64,000 nt of DNA from Zhengitettix transpicula. Its lineage: Eukaryota > Arthropoda > Insecta > Orthoptera > Tetrigidae. The position numbers and the translations under genes are program-made. Each line of letters starts with the position of its first letter. Position 1 is the first letter of the stretch. The notes under the pieces are model-generated. The model searched no databases, was not told the DNA's origin, and saw only the letters and a program-made list of their open reading frames with translations. The DNA is taken from positions 183,614,746 through 183,678,745 of the forward strand of contig CM073590.1 in the NCBI GenBank assembly GCA_037074705.1, written 5' to 3'. Below are positions 11,402 through 23,334 of the stretch, piece after piece.

Positions 11402-14400
11402 TTTGAGAACAAATCGACTGTCCATATTTCATGCCTTAATATATTTGTGTGTGTTTCCCAACAGAGTAAAAACACTAAATTTATTGAATAAAGTAGTATG
11501 GGCTATTAAATTTAGAGGATTTAAGTGTATAACTGAACAGTTTTTTAGAGATGTTTTACACAATATAAAGCTCTTCCGTATTCGAAAAATAGCCTCTGAA
11601 TTTTCATAAGGTATAGGAAATAGCATTTTAAGCGTACTAGCAATGTTTGATATATTTCCAAAGCATGTACAATATGCTTGTTATTTTCGCTTTGGAAAAT
11701 CTTTCTGCTGCCTCTGTCTGGCGGATCTTGTCCTGAAACGGATAGCATGATGTTGGCGGAAACTCCTTTCGAAAGGTTCAAAGGTTCCTCTTTTCAGGTC
11801 TTCGCCGCCGCTGAGAAGCGGAGATTGGACGAGGTTAAGGAAGCGACAAAGCTCTTACTCCTTTTCTTACTCAAAGCGCTCCTCTACACGGACAATAATA
11901 AAGAGGGGAAACGAAACAAACAAATTAAGTATTAATGCCCACTTCAAACGGTCTTAGAATTTTTTTTCTCTTCAGTTTCTAAGATTTATATATATATATA
12001 TTTATATATAAATTTAGAACGGCTTAACAAGCATCTTATAATGACTAATTTTGCCCAATTGTCATAAATCCAACAAATATATTTAATATGAAAATAAAAA
12101 TAATGAACTAAAACATTAACTAAATAAGCTTCGTGCCACAACCATACTAAAAAAGTGCCACGTGACAGACGTAGTTTTTAAATTACTTACATCTTCTTTC
12201 CTACAGTAGCATATAAGAACTTTGAAGTAATTAATTAATAAAACTACGATGTATTTTAGTAATTCGAATATTTTAATAATTAACACTTTTTTTAAAAAAA
12301 TGAGGGAATAAATTACATCAAGTTAAATATTAATAATTTGAAATAGTTTTATCTACTCAATAATGGTTCCATGGTTCTATTGTTAAAAATAAAAACTTGT
12401 ACATGACATAAATTTTTATAAGCATGATTAACATGATTATATCACTCATTCAAAATCTATACTTTTTAAGACTTTAAAATTAACTTATAAACCGCAAGGG
12501 CTCTTCTTTTCGAAAAAAAAAAGAGTTTCAATATTCATTATTTACAAGTTACATGGCATACCTAAAGGCTTCAAAGAAAGGTTTTTTTACTGCAATAATG
12601 TTAATAGATTCAATTTGTTAATATCTCACTTCAGTAACAATATAAATAGCTAAAAATCTGCTGCAAATAATTGCTAGATTCCATAAATTGTGTTTCACAG
12701 AGAAATGTGAAAACATTAAATCGCCACGAAATATTATATAGTCCTGAATTCACTTCCTCACAATAAGGCTTATTGAAACAATTAATTACGATATCTCATT
12801 TGCTCCTTGCGTGACTTCTCCCATCAAGTTTTATTTTGTGCTAACGCCTTCATGAATAAGTACCTCTCAAAGTAAAAAAAACCTGTATTTCCCTGTAAAT
12901 TGATAAATTCAATATTTCACTAGGTTCTTTAAAGTTCGATGCCGCAATATATTTCTCTGGAACTTAATTTTACATTTCAACAAAGATTATTTACTCACGT
13001 CGCAGATTACGTATTCACTTAATTTGGAATATTATTTCAAGTCTTGAAATTTAAAATTAATCTACCTGTTAACTTTCAAGCAGTTTTTCCGCAGTTCTAA
13101 TTTTATCCTTAAAATAATATGTATTTACTCAACAGATGTTTACTTTGTTTTGTATACATTTAATATTTAGCTGATAAAAATACTTTTTCATAATTCCGCA
13201 GACACAGGAATAACTTTATTTTTGAATGTATCGATTCATTTAACTTAACCCAAAATTCTGTTAATTATCCCTTTCCCAAATACCGTTCCAAAATTCTTGT
13301 CCTTTATAAAAAAATACAATTGTGTGTATGAAGCCAACTTTTCATATATCTCCATCCATAATTTATGTTCTCGTCGTAATTTTTACTTTAATTTACATGG
13401 TCGATACTTAAAGAATTCGGTCCGTAAATTTTATAGCTTATTTTCTTAAATGTGAAATTATTTATATGGTAATAAAAATTTTGAATGACAGATTATACAT
13501 GAAACCTTTCTTAATTCGTCCTATTATAAGATACCGTCTAGTTCAATACCTAATTGCTTAATAAATTCTATGACATTTGAAACCTAACAGCTACTTAATT
13601 TATCCTTCATATTTTTATGATAAATTATACTATACAGTTCTTTCAGCAACTTTCAGTACTACTTAGAAGGATCTCAGATTAAATTAATTTAGAAACGGAT
13701 TTATTTTTATCAACTGTTATGAAATTAATATCTTGGGATATCCTTAATTTAAATCTGTAAACACAATTACAGAACAGGACGAGTTTATTTATATTCTTAG
13801 AAATAAAAAAAAGTAAAACAATTATAGGCCTGATGGTGAATAAATAGTTTTAGTGAAATGAGTTCGTTATACATGGTCACTTATCAGTATCTGAAGGTTG
13901 TAGCTATGAAATACAATTCTGTAATTGTTTGCAGTTTCCGACGAGCCACTGAACCGTATTCATCGCTTCCCTTGGGTAATGTTTACAGGAGAAACCTGTT
14001 GAGTGAGAAGCAACTAGTGGTTCTGAAAGCGGCTTCGCCGCCGACATGAACTTCCCTTTCATGCGGTACAGAATCATGCGTGAGTCACTTAATTGTTTCA
14101 ACCTCTTGGAAATTTACGAAAAGTAAGAATTCTTATTCAGAAGGAAAGTGATATCAAGAATAAAATATTAATACAACAATTTATTGCATTATTAATGTTT
14201 TTGAAACAACTTCAGGTACTATTTAGAAAAAATAGGAAACTTGAAAAGTCAACGATGGCTAGAGATTCAATATTCTTAAATTAAAATAATTAATATAGAG
14301 ACTGTTTCAAATTACGTACTTATATAAATGAAACAGTATGAGGATACTTTCATTATGTGAATTAACGTTGATCAGTTTAACTAAACTATTCTATGTATAT

Positions 14401-14986
14401 TTTCTGTCCGTAAGCAAAATAACAATTTACCCTTGTCTGTTTCCTGAGGTATGGTTTTAATTTACGGATCCGTCTAAGTATTTTGGCTTTTGTAACTTTT
14501 TCCGGACACATTTCCACGCTTCCTGACCATTATAAGACTTAAAAGCTTCTTCTCATTTTTTATCTTTTCCACCCCAATCCTCTGACCCCCTGACCACCGT
14601 ATTTGCTGCTTCCCGCTTTACTTCCTCTATTATTGGTTTTTCCTATTAGAATCCAAATAATATGTACCATGTTCCTCTGTATGGCAAACTAACGTATCGG
14701 ATGTTACTTCTTTGGTTCTACTGTTGCCTTTATTGAAGACTTTATTTGTAAAACGTAAGTAGTTCCAGGATTTTCGGGATAGTAAGTGATTAACGTGTCC
14801 CGTGCCCTCAATACTAGATTTTAACTTAATAAATCCACGTATACAAGTGTTTCCTTGCGGTATTTCATTGACGACTATAATATAATTTAAAACAATCTTC
14901 TTCTTTTTTTTGTTAGTGAAACTGATTTTATTTTACTGCCGTTTAAGTTTACCTTGTTACTATTAGCCGAATTACTTTAGGTATTA
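11402..14986. other. Intron 8 interior, AT-rich
   Basis: Mostly AT-rich with no recognised gene. A (TA)n patch lies at about 11988-12010. Segment 11690-11880 is richer in G+C and has an 85-codon open frame without recognisable motifs. Nothing else was supported. Confidence 0.5.
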
Positions 14987-15458
14987 AATGAAAAAACATC
15001 AGCCTATTAGTCAGAAATTTATTATAAAAAATTTATAACATTATATCAAAACAAATACGACGTTTCATCCATATTTTTTGGGTAACCATTTAATGTATTA
15101 AAAAATTATTTCATTTCTGATTTTTAATTCAACAGTACTCTTAACAGTTGTGTAAACATAACAGTCATTTCGGCAGAAACGGGTGTGCAAATCGCAACTT
15201 AGAAATTCATGTTCATCTATATTTTTCATGTAATTAATTTAAGTATATTTTATAATTTGTAAATAATTGTATTTTAAATTATCATGTTTTGTAAAATTTT
15301 GTTTTCTTTGAATTTTTAGATTACTAATTAATTATTTAATTTAAATTTACAGCTGAAGAAGTCCAAAACAAACAGGGATGAAACGTCTTGTTCGTTTTAT
15401 TATAATTTTTTAATTTTTCATAATAAATTTCTGAATAATAGGCTGATGTTTTTTCATT
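14987..15458. mobile_element. Long-TIR MITE-like element
   Basis: Inverted ends of about 95-100 bp: left AATGAAAAAACATCAGCC onward (14987-15080), right ending GGCTGATGTTTTTTCATT (about 15360-15458). Identity is roughly 85% by eye. TA dinucleotides abut both ends, compatible with a Tc1/mariner-type TA target, though this is not decisive. GATGAAACGTC-type motifs occur at the inner edge of each arm. The 280-bp centre is AT-rich and non-coding. Confidence 0.75.
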
Positions 15459-15661
15459 TATTTAAGGAAGTCAGGTAAATATAACCATTTAAGGTATTCA
15501 GATTATTTTGTAATACCTCAAGCGGCTGACGTGGGCTTTGACCGCTTACGGTTTGACAAAAAGAAAAAAATTGAGTAGTCTGGAAGTTTCGTTTTGTGTT
15601 TCCCACCTGTTCTTGTCTTGATGCGTTCTTTGAATTGATTGGTTAAGGTAAAGGTGCGTAC

Positions 15662-15832
15662 CCCGGCTGCGTGAGGAGCTGTATGACTGTCATGGCGAGG
15701 AAGAGCGCCACAATGGCGAGCACGTAGAAGCGGAACTGCGGGTCTGCCTCTCCACGGAACTCCTTCTCCTGGCGGCCGGACCGGAACCACAGGAGCACGG
15801 GGTTCATCTCCTCCGCCTGCGTTCCGCACGAT
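15662..15832 (-). CDS. Ac76E: Adenylyl cyclase exon H, start of second membrane domain
   Basis: 171 nt, phase 2 in and phase 2 out; 56 full codons. It starts SCGTQAEEMNPVLLWFRSGR, continues QEKEFRGEADPQFRF, and ends with a hydrophobic helix (YVLAIVALFLAMTVIQLL, about residues 36-53) that should be the seventh membrane segment. The acceptor is TTGCCAG and the donor is GG/GTACGC. Base composition is high in G+C compared with both introns. The juxtamembrane WFRS...EKEFR...PxxxFRF pattern fits the family. Confidence 0.88.
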
Positions 15833-15905
15833 CTGGCAACACACACGCACGTCCTCAGGGCAACGCAGCTCAAGAGCCGTGACGTAAAGGCGCTCAAGTA
15901 CTCAC

Positions 15906-15964
15906 TTGCAATCCAGACAGGTGGACTCACTGGGGAGGAGATTCGATTCTATCATCGAGATACT
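15906..15964 (-). CDS. Ac76E: Adenylyl cyclase exon G, small exon before TM7
   Basis: 59 nt, phase 0 in and phase 2 out, encoding SISMIESNLLPSESTCLDC plus two bases. The family motif MIESNLLP anchors it. The acceptor is TTCCAG after a pyrimidine tract and the donor is AA/GTGAGT. It lies only 73 nt upstream of exon H, whereas the introns on the outer sides of this exon pair are nearly 6 kb each. The recognisable motif, good splice sites and matching phases make this short exon secure. Confidence 0.88.
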
Positions 15965-16995
15965 CTGGAAGAAACAAAGGAAATTGTAAATAATCCGTAA
16001 AAGTAGTTTAATCTGAAATATCAATAAAATAATACCTCTTCCTGAACAAACCAGTAATTTTACGGCATAAGGAAATCTGAAACAGACGCCATCTAAATTT
16101 CTGTCTGTCACGCATCCGTGGCTGCTAATTTCATTTTTACAAGATTATGGTCAGGGAATTTTGAATGAAACTGATTTTCGTTGTTACGTAAGAAATATAA
16201 AAAATCGAACAACCAATATTGAGACAAAAAATCCGAAGTTTCAGTTCTGATTTTAACAGAGATTTAGTTCACTTTACAGAAAAACAGAACGACAAGTTTT
16301 CTCTGAAGCGGAAAATACAATGATCTTCGATCTTTTTAAAAAATTAAAAGTTTATATTCAAAATGGTGGTCGATTTTTGTGAAACTCCGAAAAAAACGAT
16401 GAATGAAAGACACAAATTTAAAGTTAAAGAAACTTTATTGGATCAACTAATTTGAATTCTGTATATATTTTCTTTCTACAATGTTCTTACTTCTACTCTC
16501 TTCGTTTCCTATTTATTTTTCATCTCTTTTGATGAAAATCTGTCGTTTTTTAAATTAATCCAATTAAATTATAAAAATTAATATATTACGAGTATAAGGT
16601 TCGAACACAGGCATGGACTCCGCGAGGTGCGAAATTAAGTGTTACAATGTGTGGACATATTTGTTTGTATCTGTGCTTAGAACCCATACAAATATCAAAA
16701 AATAATATTCACCTTATCTGTATAAATAGTGAGTGCTCATATATTGTGTGGCACGAGTGCATTTAATATTGGTAATCAACATAATTTATAAAGGAATTCT
16801 ATTATTCATAATTGTATTATATACGATTGTAATTTATGATTGTACTTTCTTTAACGTCTATAACAGTGCCCAGCGTAAAGGGTGAATTGTAATTCAGGAA
16901 GAGAATTCCATTACTCTTATACAAATAAGCAACAGCAGTTTGTCACTTCGTTATCTGACACATTGAAGAACGGGTATTTAGGAAACGCTTTAAAT

Positions 16996-17489
16996 CGAGA
17001 GCATTCTCTCGCGTCTCTGGAGGAGGCTACCTTTGGGGATGCCTTCACATCTCTCTGGTTTTTGAACCGAGGCACCTCGGCCTGTTTTGAGAGGTGTATG
17101 TTCCCGGGTCGCAGACCTGGGGCATACGGTAAGAATTGTCCGCAATTCCTATTGGAATAGTCGGCCAGCTGCCTCCTAAACTGGTCAAGGCACGACGAGG
17201 TGACAGCTGCGACCCCACAGAAAACCCCTCTCCCGCCATCGGAAGGACGTGGGGCAAGTACCAAATACCTGACCTACCTGATGCAAGTTTTTCTAGGGTT
17301 TTCCCTGCATCACTTATAAGTGAATTGCTGGTAGGATCCTTAAACCACAGCCCGGGGACCCTAGTTAACCTTTGGCTACCTTCCTATACCCTTTCGCATC
17401 CCCTCTTTCAAATCCCTTTCCTATGCTATAAGAGGGGAGATGCCACTATGTGAATTACCAAATACGACATAGCCTGTCCACACCTTAAA
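16996..17489 (+). mobile_element. R1 retroposon copy c, target duplication seen
   Basis: A 494-bp copy lies between near-identical 13-bp repeats AAACGCTTTAAAT (16983-16995) and AAACGCTATAAAT (17490-17502). It begins with a small hairpin CGAGAG-CATT-CTCTCG, one unit of the hairpin repeated in the heads of copies g and l. The body follows the R1 consensus to the AGCCTGTCCACACCTT end and a short A run. It lies in cyclase intron 6. Confidence 0.87.
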
Positions 17490-17502
17490 AAACGCTATAA
17501 AT

Positions 17503-20500
17503 TCCGCAGTCATTGCGAAATAGATTATTTCTGCGAAACACTTTGCATGTTTGTCGGGGTAATTAGAGAACTGTTTCGTTGGTCCGTGGAGGCTGTGTTG
17601 CGGGCGAGTCTGTCTTTACACTTCACTTAAACTCGATTTTGAGCAATTGTCCGCTTCAGTTCGAGCGATTGCAGTTTCTGGACACCATGACTGTAATAAA
17701 TTCAGTCATCTGGAGCCATACGAGGTCTACTCGAGGGTCAGGGAATCCATTCCACATATTCAACATAACTTATCAGGAGGGTCCTCGATGAAACCACACA
17801 GATAGAACATCAGTTTGGTGAAAACTAAATATGGTTTCGTTAGAATAATTTAGTAATATGTACTACTACATTGATCATAAATAATACGCAAATTTTTATT
17901 CTTTGATTATCATTCTACATAATTAAACTTGGAGAAAGGGAAGAAAATAACTATGTTGACATCCCTGGGGACTTTTTCGGGAAACTTTAACAATGTTTTC
18001 ATCTCCGTATGATTAATGAGTAATAATTGTGGTTTTTATATTACATTAAATATTCTAACGATAAAATTGACTGTGGCGGATTCCTAAAAGAATATTGGCA
18101 AAATATTAAAATTTGTGTAGCCATTTGTAATAACGTCAGATCTAATAAACATAAAACTCAGGAAATCTTTTGTAAAAAATACTTCGATCTATTTCCAGTA
18201 ACCATGCGGTCGAAAATCAATGAACCGATTAATTAGAACATTATTAACTTGAAAATTTAATGTATTATTACGAAAATTTTTATACTTATATGACATAAAA
18301 ATCTATTTCGATTCCCAATATGCTCGTCCAAGCTGTCATTTCCCAGTGAAGTATTTTTGCTGTCCAGTGGATACTAACAGCTTTTAGCATGTGTAACATC
18401 TGGCATAAAAATCAGATGATAATTTGGTTCAGCAACTGGTAAGGACAGTTTATTTGGCTGCGGATCGACTTATTCATGTTGTTGGGGTTGATGCGAAATT
18501 CGGAACGCGAAACTGCATTGCGACGAGAGTTGATATTGTGATAATGAGGTTTTACAACTACGATTAAAAGAAGCATAGAGCAGTGAGTTAGTGACTGTAA
18601 GTGAGAATGCTGCTAGAGCTAATTAATATTCGGGAAATTGAGTTGTAAATTGAGTTTGAGTCGAAGCTCTTGAGAAAGAATGAGCGACAATGTTCATTTA
18701 CCTCGCTTTCTGGAGGAGGACAAAGCGCTATCACTACTTTGATATCCAATTATAGAACCCTGATCCAAAGCCAACCAGTCGCAAATTTTGCACACCCTTT
18801 CGGAAATGGCAGCCTGTCCTCTAACAGTCTCTAACATGCAGTTTGTGAAATTGAAAAACTTATTATATATCTGTGTGCACAGTGAAACTAGACTCAATAC
18901 CACTCAGTGTTTCAACAAACTGTCACAATACCCTGTATGAAAAAGAGTTCTAAAATAAATAATGCTCTACGGCTTTTAATGTTTAAGTTGTTTAAGTAAT
19001 ATAGTTTCTTTTTTGTTAATTACAGCGTTTAATATTTCCCTGTTCAGTGATATCGATACATTTCTATTACTTATTTTAATGCAAATTTGATTCAATTAAA
19101 TTAACCACCTTTTTGTTCTACAGAAAGTGCCATTTTTTACAATAGCTCTTGAGTCGTATCTAGAATCAAATGCAACCACGGTTGAGGGGATCCACCGCTT
19201 GATCATGCGCAGTTATATATCGAGAACTGGAGATAATTTGCTGGTTAGTAATTATAAGAGAGACTTTTCTGATTTTTGCTGTATTTCCGTATGATACTCA
19301 CGCGATTTAATCAAGTTCTTCGTTGTCAACTCAGCAATAGATAACAAAAGATTTACTGATCTCCATCTCAACGGATTGTTCACGTTCAGCTGAATCGGAT
19401 ACCGACTTTTCAACCACGCTCGGAAAGTGTGATCGCTGGTTTCATAAAAAGATAAGTATGGGATCGTATTTTAATATATTAGACTAATAGTGAAAAGTTC
19501 GTAATTATTATTGGACTTTTCTACAGCAAAAAGGAAACGTGTTTGATTAAAATCACAGGAAGTCTGTTTCAGAATTAAATGAACGAAAATGTAGTAACTT
19601 ACACAACGTTTGCTGAATACCGCTTCCCCGAATCCCGGACACGATCACCTTGATACCAGACTTACTTTGGTCATTTTAAAACTCCATTAAATTTCTACCA
19701 GTTTCGACTTTTCTATAATGCATTGCAATTTGTATGACGTCATACCATCAATGTGTAGTATTCGTGAACTTCAGCCACCAAAATCAGTATTCACTGCACG
19801 CCGTTGTTAATATTTTCAATTAATAAAGAAAGAAATAAGCGCTCTATAGTTCACGTCAGATTTCTTGGCGGCCCTGTTTAGTGTCTTCTTGCGCTGTTGC
19901 TACCCCGTCTCCAAGTTATATAATTGCAGTGTACATGTTTATTCCGCGCTACCCGCAACTCCCCCAATCTGCACCACACGCCATCGATACTGACGAGTGT
20001 TATAGGCTCGCCATTCAGACTGTTGTATATAGTGTGTCCGCTGCAGGGTCCGCTCCTTCTCCACAAGAAGAAAAAGTTACTTATCTTAGTATGAGAAGAC
20101 TTGCATATAAAAGATCAGAAAACAACTAAACTCCTTAATTTGGGTTCCCAATACTTTTGTAATTTAGAGAAAATGAAGCACACCTTTCTTTGTCAATGAC
20201 ATCATCTAATACATCCAGGAATATAGCGATATTAAAATTATCAGATTTAAATTACGAGCTAACGAGAATAAAAATGTATTAAACTCACTACTTTAATTAA
20301 CAAAAAGATATTTGTCAAAAAGTTAGAAACTATAGGACCAATAACCATTGTAGATATAAATACTTTACTACTGATCGTAAATTATTATTACAGTATTTAC
20401 GAAAATAAGTTTCGTTTTATCATCCATATCCTACTTGAGTATATAAATATGGAAATTAACATAAATTGTAACTGCACTTAATAACAAAATTATTACCATT

Positions 20501-21809
20501 TTATGAAATGAATGTTTCACGAATGTAGCATGAATATAGTTAGTTTTCGTTTAAAATGTTGTGGTGTTTCCATCCGTTTTCCGAGATTTTACAGTAACAT
20601 TTCGATAGTTAAGCTTTAATCTGAAGAAGATGGTTGTGACAGGCATTGTAACTTTACTACTACTCAAATTATATATATATATATATATTATACCCGAACA
20701 ATTTTACCCGAATCAAATAAGATAAGGTACCTTTCACTTGTTTTTAATACTTCAATTATTTCAAACATTTTCGTTTCACTGGTGAATAACGTATTCTTTT
20801 CTGTATATGAAGTAATGTGAATTGACGACGTTTCCACGTTTTGAAACTGATCAACTAGTTTTAGCGCCTCCGTAAAAGCAGAATCGTTGATTGCCAGACA
20901 AGAAAATACTACTACGACTACAGTAGTTTTAATGAAAATTTACGGATACTGCAGTGACTGTATCCTATAAATAAATATTATACTAGTGAAAACGTCTAGA
21001 AAACAGGACATACTTAAACCAAGTAACTATTTACGTGCAAATGAGAAGATTAAAAAATTACATTATTAATCCTGGAACACAAAATAATAATTTCTGAAGG
21101 ACCAGTATATTCAAACACAACAATTCTCTTTAAACATAAACATGGGTATGTGCTTTTTAAAAATAAATATGTCGGATTCTTAAATATTGAAAATATTATC
21201 GTCTGTATATTATTTATTATCACATGAAAATTGAAACTGATTTATGAAATTAACTACATTAAACACAAACATGTTTCGTTATTTGAAACTTCATTTGTTT
21301 TCATTATATATACAAATATATGAAAGGTATTTTAAAATTATTAATAATGTTATATAAAACACAGAAAAATATCAGTAAAAACTATAATAAAATAATATTT
21401 CAACAATATAAAAATGTCATACAAACGTACAAATTATCACTAAATACATTTTAAAAATAATCGATTCCCTTGGATTGGTTTAATCTTGAAATAATTGGCA
21501 AAGAAAGCAATTAATATAAAATAAGGTACAAAACAACTTAGCTCATTATATATTACATTAATACAAAAACATATTCCATATATTTTCTTTTCAACAACCA
21601 ATATCAATTATTTAATTCCGTTTCAATTTTTAATTAAATATTTATATACTTTTCTGACACCCTGTTTTCCTCCCCTTGCTTCATACGCGCACTCATATCC
21701 ACAGAATCAAAAGATTTTTTGCTCTGCTTGCATGATATATAATATTTGAATGTGTTAATCATAACAGGAATATGTCCTTTCTAGTGGAACAACTATAAAT
21801 CCCTCTTAC
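17503..21809. other. Intron 6 interior
   Basis: AT-rich; no coding exon recognised. A 14-bp palindrome GTATGACGTCATAC at 19732-19745 contains a CRE consensus. A somewhat G+C-richer segment at 19860-20100 has open frames on both strands but no motif. A (TA)n run lies at about 20670-20688. Confidence 0.5.
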
Positions 21810-22007
21810 CGTGAGACCAATGTTTTTGGCTAGGGTGCTCTCTGTGATGTTAGCGAATGGTTTGTCTGCGCCCCAGCACTCCACGTATTTGGTCATCTTA
21901 CTGGGCGATCGGTTCCTGTTTCCTCCAGCGGCTCCTCCTTCCAGAACCCCGGCCTTGAGACAGTTGCCTGAAGATTGCTGATTCTCGCCTCCAGCTTCTT
22001 GAGATTT
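21810..22007 (-). CDS. Ac76E: Adenylyl cyclase exon F, C1b linker and approach to TM7
   Basis: 198 nt, exactly 66 codons, phase 0 at both ends. The first 35 or so residues are low complexity (KSQEAGGENQQSSGN, GVLEGGAAGGNRNRSPSK). They are followed by MTKYVECWGADKPFANI and TESTLAKNIGLT, a conserved block just before the second membrane domain of Ac76E-type cyclases. The acceptor is TTTTAG and the donor is ACG/GTAAGA. The linker between VPPE and MTKYVEC is only about 37 residues; I recall a much longer one in Drosophila. RSPSK could be a basic kinase-type site, which is inference only. Confidence 0.9.
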
Positions 22008-22085
22008 CTAAAACACGAATGCTACTATCGGTAACGATGAACACCGTGAAATCGTATCCCCATAATAACTGCAATTTCTGCTGAC
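22008..22085 (-). other. 78-nt intron E-F, in frame with terminal TAG
   Basis: The intron is 26 codons long with donor GTCAGC and acceptor TTTTAG. Read in the upstream exon's frame it stays open for 25 codons, and its last codon, the acceptor TAG itself, is the first stop. Retention would give a protein ending right after C1a with a 25-residue tail (VSRNCSYYG...VAFVF). Confidence 0.8.
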
Positions 22086-22218
22086 CTCTGGAGGAACAAT
22101 GAGGTACGTGTCCACTTTGTGATCCGCGAGGTAGGCTTCTCTGGAAGCTCCGTCACCAGGTTCCACTTGAAACTGATCGTTCAGCTGGAGAAGGGTTGCT
22201 TTGGTGATGTGAACTCTC
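22086..22218 (-). CDS. Ac76E: Adenylyl cyclase exon E, end of C1a
   Basis: 133 nt. The first base completes Gly; 44 codons follow, from [20 protein letters not shown] to [20 protein letters not shown] and VPPE. RVHIT is the conserved end of the C1a core, and DTYLIVPP closes the domain. The acceptor is TTTCAG. The donor, GAG/GTCAGC, is weak for an insect donor. Read-through is possible because the following 78-nt intron is in frame and open until its very last codon. The phase 0 junction to exon F is therefore strong by frame but weaker by donor score. Confidence 0.92.
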
Positions 22219-23330
22219 CTGAAAATCCGAAATGTTATCATCACCGACCGTAGAAATGTAACGTTCAGACAAACCAGCGTTTAACCGTTAATTCTGGAAG
22301 CAGATCGCCGTCCCTAGAACCAGTCTTTATTTATTGGGGATTCCGTTTCCACAAAAGGAATTCATTATCATATAAAATGAGTACGAGGAACTGCCGGGGA
22401 CAATGGAACTTGTTGCATGCGTTCCGCAAAGTTGTTTCTTTTCAACATTTCATGAGAACGAAGCGGTCTTGACTTGTATCTATAGATCTGGACTCGTAAG
22501 TTTATATCACTCTAATCAGCGGCGAGGCCGAGGTCGAGCTTGCCTCGTATCTCAACTTGAAGCAGTCTGCCTTTCGTTAATCGAGTGGAAACCGGGTGAG
22601 TCGAGTCCGTTTCAATTAATTGGCAGCGAGGCCAATGTTTCTCTTGAAACCTGACACCTCGTGGTTTACTCAACAGGCAGTACTTTCCGATACAAAGCTA
22701 TCAATTAGGAATCATAGTTTCACTTTAAAAAGTCAGAAGCTACCCCGAGAAAATGGGCAATTAATTCTAGGAAGAATATTTACAGATTTATCTAACATAA
22801 AACAATGACTCTAAAGCTCAAACTTTGATTTTGAAACTGACGACTACTGAATTTAAAAATGAGAAAGTCGTAACATATATTCTTAATACGATGTTTGTAA
22901 CCACTTAGAAGAGAGCTTTTAAAAATTAAATCTTTGAAAGGATGAGATCTGAATTGAAGGGAGATTTAAAAAGAAATTTTCGATAACGATCTTGAATCAC
23001 TGAGGGAAACTCGGAAATCTTCAACGGTGCTTTAGGTCGATGCACCGTCTTCAGACAAAATTGTCGTTTATCTATCGATGTGCCGCAGAGTACCTTTTAA
23101 TTATCAGAAATTGCATCCAAGCCTACCACGATTGCGAGTGATTAACAAACTGGTTAAATAGCAAAGTCATAATGCAGTTTTAATTATTGAATACACGAAT
23201 TGTTCAAAATGATATCTTCGAGACTTACTTAAGAAAACTGACTGATTTTATTCCAAATCGCCAACTTTGTGTTTAGGTGCGCCTTTAGTTATCAATTTGT
23301 ATACCAAATATTTTATAACATTTGTCTAAA
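22219..23330. other. Intron 4, part without recognised repeats
   Basis: A G+C-richer stretch at 22390-22660 has open frames without recognisable motifs. The rest is AT-rich. No host exon was recognised between cyclase exons D and E. Confidence 0.5.
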
Positions 23331-23334
23331 TTAC

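Noticed and set aside
15518..15850. 110-codon minus-strand open frame over cyclase exon H
   Set aside because: It is an alternative frame of the exon; the true frame is fixed by membrane helix sequence, splice phases and family motifs.
17136..17453. 105-codon plus-strand open frame
   Set aside because: It lies wholly in R1 copy c; equivalent frames in other copies are broken and no protein family is recognised.
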